From NCBI GenBank assembly GCA_003024985.2, contig PXIH01S0000025.1: a stretch of 10,787 nucleotides of DNA; one strand, given 5' to 3'. A program made the translations under genes and the position numbers. The notes under the pieces were generated by a model. It was not told where the DNA came from, did not search any database, and was given only the letters and a program-made list of their open reading frames with translations. Origin of the DNA: Euperipatoides rowelli (taxonomy: Eukaryota > Onychophora > Udeonychophora > Euonychophora > Peripatopsidae). Positions within the stretch are counted from its first letter, which is position 1. Each line of letters starts with the position of its first letter. Of this stretch, positions 6,906-10,787 are shown piece after piece.

Positions 6906-9699
6906 ATTGATTTTTTTAAAAAAAGTCTTATTGACAACTTGTTTTAAAAAATTGTTCTTGGATTGATTAAATAAATGCACTTGCTTTAAATTTATTATTA
7001 AAATCACAAACATTAATATTTATAGAATGAGTTTTGTAAAAAAAAAAATGTTAACGAAACAAAGCATATTTTCTGATTAATTAAAAAAATGAAAGCTTTA
7101 TATAATTTATTTGATACTGTACTTTTCATAAACAATATCCTCTCAAANTGTTCAGCAGATACAAAATCTGCTTTGTCGGAATGCTTAAAATAACAATGAA
7201 GGCAATGTGGCTTGGTATAACAAACACTGCACGATGTTTGCAGCAGATACATTCCAGTCACCATCATCGAGCATACTGCGGAGCCCATGCATGCTTAAAT
7301 TATTAGGATTTTTTAGATATCACACATGTTAAAATTCTGTTTTTAAATGTCTACTACATTGAAGCAATCTTAATTTCAAACATGCGGAGGATGCATATGT
7401 TAAAAAAAAAACTATTCATTTGAAAAGAGTCTTAGAATAATTCTTAGGTATCTGTCAATGAAAAATTTTTTTAATGAAAAGACTATGGTATTTTTTTTTC
7501 AAATTGTTTAAAAAAAAAAAGGAAGAAACCTATATGGTCTAACAAAATGATTGCCTCAAATGTGTAATGAAAACATTTTTCATTATATAAAAAATATAAG
7601 ACAGAAAGTGTTATAACTATTTATACTGTGACAAATTCACATATTTTAAAAAAAAAAAATTTCACTTTTGAAAACATCATCTTTCTTAGCTTCTCTTATA
7701 ATAGTAAAAGTGATGATTAATTATTTATAGTGAATCTATGTAACTGTTGAATCTGTCCTAAATGGAACTAATACTAAAGGAACTTTACAAATGCTTTGCA
7801 CATGTTGTAGATATGTGTGTGTGACTGGTACTTCTCTACAGTGACTTAAATACATGCTTGTTTGAAGAAATATAAAAGATTTTTTAAAAGCTATTTAGGA
7901 ACCAAAGAAAGACTATTGAAAAGATTATTAGACATTGATTCTAGTTGTAAGATTCTGAAATAATTCATTGTCAAGTATTATATTTAATTCATGTAAACTT
8001 AGGTTCAATTCTAAAAGTTTATTAAAGTTTAGAAAGTTTCATGAATATAAATTCATATTTCAAAATAAGCCATCTAATAGCTGGATTATATTTTATCCTA
8101 CTGTTTTATGAAAATATTATTAGGGATTAGGTTACGCTTGAGACATGAGAATAAAATCAGAATATTGTAAAAAAAGAATACTATCAACTGAATGAAACTC
8201 TTCAATAGTTGATCAGAGCTAAAGAAAAGAGTATAGAGCAATCATATTGATTTATATTTGCAACTACAGTATATGGTATTTCAATCAGTGTTTTGCACAT
8301 AAGATACTAAATGGTTATAGAATTGTAAAGCTTGTTAAAATAAAATGTAATATAAGAAACAGTAATTAAATTATGGAGCAAAAGAAAGAGGGCAATTCAA
8401 CTATTTTTCATAAATATAGATTAACAATAAACAAATCAGAAAGTGAGTTAGTTTAACTGAATTAGCTATCATTAATAGTATTCAATAATTGTTTCCCATT
8501 ACATAAAAGGTTGACAGATAAACCCCCTGTAAAGTCTAAAAGCTCATCTCAAAGCAAAAAAAAAAAAAAAAAAACCTTACCAATCTCAATTGTATTCTCG
8601 AATTCTAATTTAAAAAAAAAAACAGATAAATAGATAGTAAAAAAAAATATTCTCCTTCCTCCAGCATCTGAACATGGAATCCCAACTTTTTGTTTGTAGA
8701 GCAAACCAATGAATATAGATGTAATGGAGTTGAGTCAAAATTCTAACAGTTTGTGGATATCTTTGGGGTTAAACTAGTTCTCTCATTTAATGTAGTATGA
8801 TTGCTTAATGTTTCTAGGATTGTCTTACATTCAAGATCCATAGGTTTAGAAGTAAATAAGTCAAGATACATGTCTCATCTGGATCAATGTATTTTGTTGT
8901 ATTAAAAGACATTTTTGTCTCAAAACCACTACATTTCTGTCGTAAACCTTGGTCTATCTAATCTACCGTAGGCTATTTTTCAATGGCCCAAAAAATTAAA
9001 ATATACACGGTCATTCTGTTTTGAAAAAGTTGACACACTAATCACTATAAAAAAAAGTACCTAATTCAGAATCACTAAAATCTTTAGAAAATTTTATAAT
9101 AAATAAATCCTAAAGAAAGAAAGAAATATTCCAGGAATAATTAACAATTTAAATCCCCATGGAATATAAAATAATCTAAAAATATGGACCCGACATGTAT
9201 TCTAGATGATTAAAAGATTTAAAAAAAAATCCATCTATTCCCAACTTGACAGAAAGTTGGTACGATCGCCTGGCCTAAAAATGAATACTTCTCCAAACAA
9301 GTTAGAGAGTATTCACAACGGATAACGATAAAAATAAATATATTCAATCATATATTAAATGTCAGATGCAGGGGAAATAAAGTAAAAAAACTAATGCCTC
9401 TCTACATCTAAATTTAGCAAAGCATCATTTTATTTTTCAAAATCAAGCAATAAAATTTCATATTATAATAAAAATCAATTTTACAAATACAAATATAGTA
9501 TATTTTTTTAACAAATAAAATTTATATTTTTTTATTATTATTGTGATTAAATATGACCCAAAAACCTGGAGAATGCGTAAATGTGTTGATCGTAAAAAAA
9601 ATTGATTTTATTTAGAGCTCTTAACTAATAAATGAATTCTGGTAAAGAATCAAGTTCAAAAAACACAAACAGTTTGTTAATTTTATTGTTTATCAATCT
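6906..9699. other. Long unassigned A+T-rich stretch
   Basis: About 2.8 kb without a gene I can support. Minus-strand open frames at 6813-7013 and 7013-7288 are mostly A/T-driven; the part around 7190-7290 is less A/T-rich and Cys-rich in translation but matches no family I recognise. Other contents are A runs at 8556-8574 (19 bases), an A/T-rich patch near 8610-8650, and a perfect 7-bp hairpin CCAACTT/AAGTTGG at 9241-9260. One undetermined base lies at 7148. Confidence 0.5.
8556..8574 (+). repeat. A19 homopolymer
   Basis: Nineteen consecutive A follow a less A/T-rich 50-base stretch containing GTTGACAG and CCCCCTG. This could be the tail of a short retroposed sequence, but no SINE or gene fragment is identified upstream and no target duplication was found. 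Confidence 0.5.
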
Positions 9700-9921
9700 T
9701 CTGACGCTTGGTTCATTTACTTACGGACCTTGTAGAGTTGTCAGCCGAGCTAGTTTACATTGGCAGTCTATGTTATGAAGTCAGCGAAAATTGCTGCATA
9801 GGTTCACCTTTACTGTTTCGGTTTCTGGATCCAATGGACCAGGGGTCAGCCTTTTACGGTTAGGACTGCACTGGCAGCTGAATCTCACACTTGGATCCAG
9901 GAAGGATAGCCACAGCCTATT
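9700..9921. other. GC-elevated island without a recognised product
   Basis: Noticeably richer in G and C than the kilobases on either side. Two overlapping antiparallel frames are open: + strand 9705-9860 (52 codons, TAG at 9861-9863) and - strand 9921-9784 (46 codons, TGA at 9783-9781). The minus reading contains CQCSPNRKRLTPGPLDPETE. Neither starts with Met or matches a family I know. CTGGATCCAA (9825-9834) and TTGGATCCAG (9891-9900) are perfect inverted copies 56 bp apart. CAGGGGTCAGCC (9840-9851) resembles some hAT ends, but no partner exists here. Candidates are an exon, a conserved regulatory segment, or an unrecognised repeat. Confidence 0.35.
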
Positions 9922-10479
9922 CTAAGCAAGTAAACCAAGACAAAGTAATTAACAAGAATTGGGGTTTTCATCTCCAAATTCCCACTGCTGAATATTAAGT
10001 GGAGGAAATACACCTGCTTTTCTTCTATAGGTTTGAACATATTTACATTCGGTGATTTGTTGATCATAAACAGCTGACGGTGAATAACTATGACAATCTT
10101 TTTAGGCAGTAAGGATGATTTGTTTACATTTGATTGGATGATGGATTTTAAATTTTCCGGGAAAACAATAACATAGGCTTTAAAGAAGTAGATAAAATCA
10201 TTAAATTAGTGATTTTTAATGATGAACAACATTAGGTTTTGTGTAAAGTTTATAAAATATCCAATAAACAAAGCAACAGTAAAATTAAATGGCTCATCTC
10301 TGATTGTAAACACACTAACGTATACTTTGTTTACATTGAAGTGTGTGTGACGAAAGCAGGAATCCATTACTAGGTTTACCGTAAAGGTTAACATTTCATC
10401 ATGCAGTAATACTTAAAGTTCATATTTCCATTTTTAAGAAATAACAAGTGAATATTGAATGACTTAAAATTGAAACAAA
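9922..10479. other. Unassigned stretch with several GTTTACA words
   Basis: No coding sequence supported; the minus-strand frames at 9885-10067 and 10206-10394 have no recognisable domain. GTTTACA occurs on + at 10122 and 10329 and on - at 10305-10311, with another on + at 9753. This resembles the forkhead (FOX) core but is cheap to obtain by chance in A/T-rich DNA. Confidence 0.4.
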
Positions 10480-10663
10480 TTAGGCCCCATTCACATGGAC
10501 ACTTTATACCGTGGTTGAGCCGTGGATAGTACCATTCGTATGGACATTTTCATCCGTGGCTCAACCGCTATGAGCCACCCTTATTGATACTGGCTGAGCC
10601 ACGGTTGATCCTTAATCAATCTCCATGCGAACACGATCCTGACTCATCTGCGGTTGAGCCGTG
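10480..10663 (+). mobile_element. Putative PIF/Harbinger-like DNA transposon or MITE terminus
   Basis: TTA (10480-10482) followed by GGCCCCATTCACATGGACA (10483-10501) fits a TWA target site next to a GGSCC-TTCAC-type terminal repeat, as known for PIF/Harbinger and some related elements. The next 160 bp are GC-rich and packed with one motif: GGTTGAGCC at 10513-10521 and 10652-10660, its inverse GGCTCAACC at 10558-10566, and variants GGCTGAGCC at 10592-10600 and GGTTGATCC at 10603-10611, plus TGAGCCAC at 10571. A cluster of direct and inverted subterminal motifs is typical of transposase-binding regions. No opposite terminus is present before the window ends, so the right limit marks only the last motif. 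Family assignment is inference. Confidence 0.55.
10487..10576. repeat. Diverged 45-bp direct duplication inside the terminus
   Basis: CCATTCACATGGACACTTTA (from 10487) and CCATTCGTATGGACATTTTC (from 10532) open two units exactly 45 bp apart, both running on to CCGTGG at the same offset. Downstream of CCGTGG the first unit has TTGAGCC and the second the inverse arrangement (CTCAACC). An inverted trace of the opening words lies near 10620-10634 (CTCCATGCGAACACG). Confidence 0.6.
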
Positions 10664-10787
10664 TTGGTGTTTCGTTATTATGCCAGCACTATTTTTTTTT
10701 TTTTTGCATTCAAAATGTTGGAACGTGGCTGTTGTAGCATTAACCTTTTACGATTTTCCCCCCATATTATTATTGTATAATGGAAAA
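10664..10787. other. Right edge, unassigned
   Basis: Contains a T14 run (10692-10705) and returns to A/T-rich sequence after it. It may belong to the element starting at 10483, but no inverted copy of its terminus is seen before the window ends. Confidence 0.4.

Noticed and set aside
7013-7288. 91-codon minus-strand frame with a Cys/His-rich segment
   Set aside because: The Cys/His spacing fits no zinc-binding family I know, the C-terminal half is low complexity, and the frame contains an undetermined base.
9840-9851. CAGGGGTCAGCC as a hAT terminus
   Set aside because: Only 12 bases, no inverted partner and no 8-bp duplication found; kept only as a remark in the GC-elevated island.
1-10787. 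CRISPR array, bacterial operon or phage system
   Set aside because: No regular short repeats with spacers, no dense coding and no ribosome-binding sites; the sequence is clearly eukaryotic.

Overview
The window reads as intergenic or intronic DNA from an animal nuclear genome, very A+T-rich by eye (about 70% or more), full of homopolymer runs and short degenerate repeats, with four ambiguous bases (1598-1599, 4708, 7148). I see no intact protein gene, tRNA, rRNA, CRISPR array, operon or bacterial signal. The recognisable protein traces are transposon fossils: a Tc1/mariner-superfamily transposase whose N-terminus is of the DUF4817 type common in arthropods, and the C-terminal tail of a non-LTR retrotransposon polyprotein. 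Together with the base composition these point to an arthropod (insect, crustacean or arachnid). The species cannot be told.

Layout. 1-592: A+T-rich, nothing coding. 593-704: long interrupted foldback, followed by a GC-rich hairpin (707-721). 722-1950: unassigned, with a hairpin at 1563-1609 that has undetermined bases just inside one arm. About 1951-2115: GTAAC/GTTAC-rich segment ending in a hAT-like terminus. 2161-2585: decayed LINE tail directly beyond it. 2586-3462: unassigned. 3463-3696: about 230 bp bounded by imperfect direct repeats, containing a poly-C run and a two-copy 51-bp repeat. 3697-4430: unassigned. 4434-4507: G-rich strand with quadruplex potential, then a stem-loop (4510-4557). 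5284-5634: degenerate tandem array of about 92 bp per unit, interrupted by a hexanucleotide microsatellite. 6368-6905: internally deleted mariner-like element. 6906-9690: A+T-rich and unassigned. 9700-9921: GC-elevated island without a recognised product. 10480-10663: terminus-like sequence plus a dense cluster of GGTTGAGCC-type motifs, suggesting the end of a PIF/Harbinger-like DNA transposon or MITE that runs off or is cut short before the window end.

The pieces do not form a pathway. They look like independently inserted and decayed mobile elements and local tandem duplications. The most informative are the deletion derivative at 6370-6905, which keeps the DNA-binding N-terminus and the last catalytic-domain block but lacks the core between them, and the motif cluster near the right edge. 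I found no convincing evidence of a previously undescribed multi-gene system.
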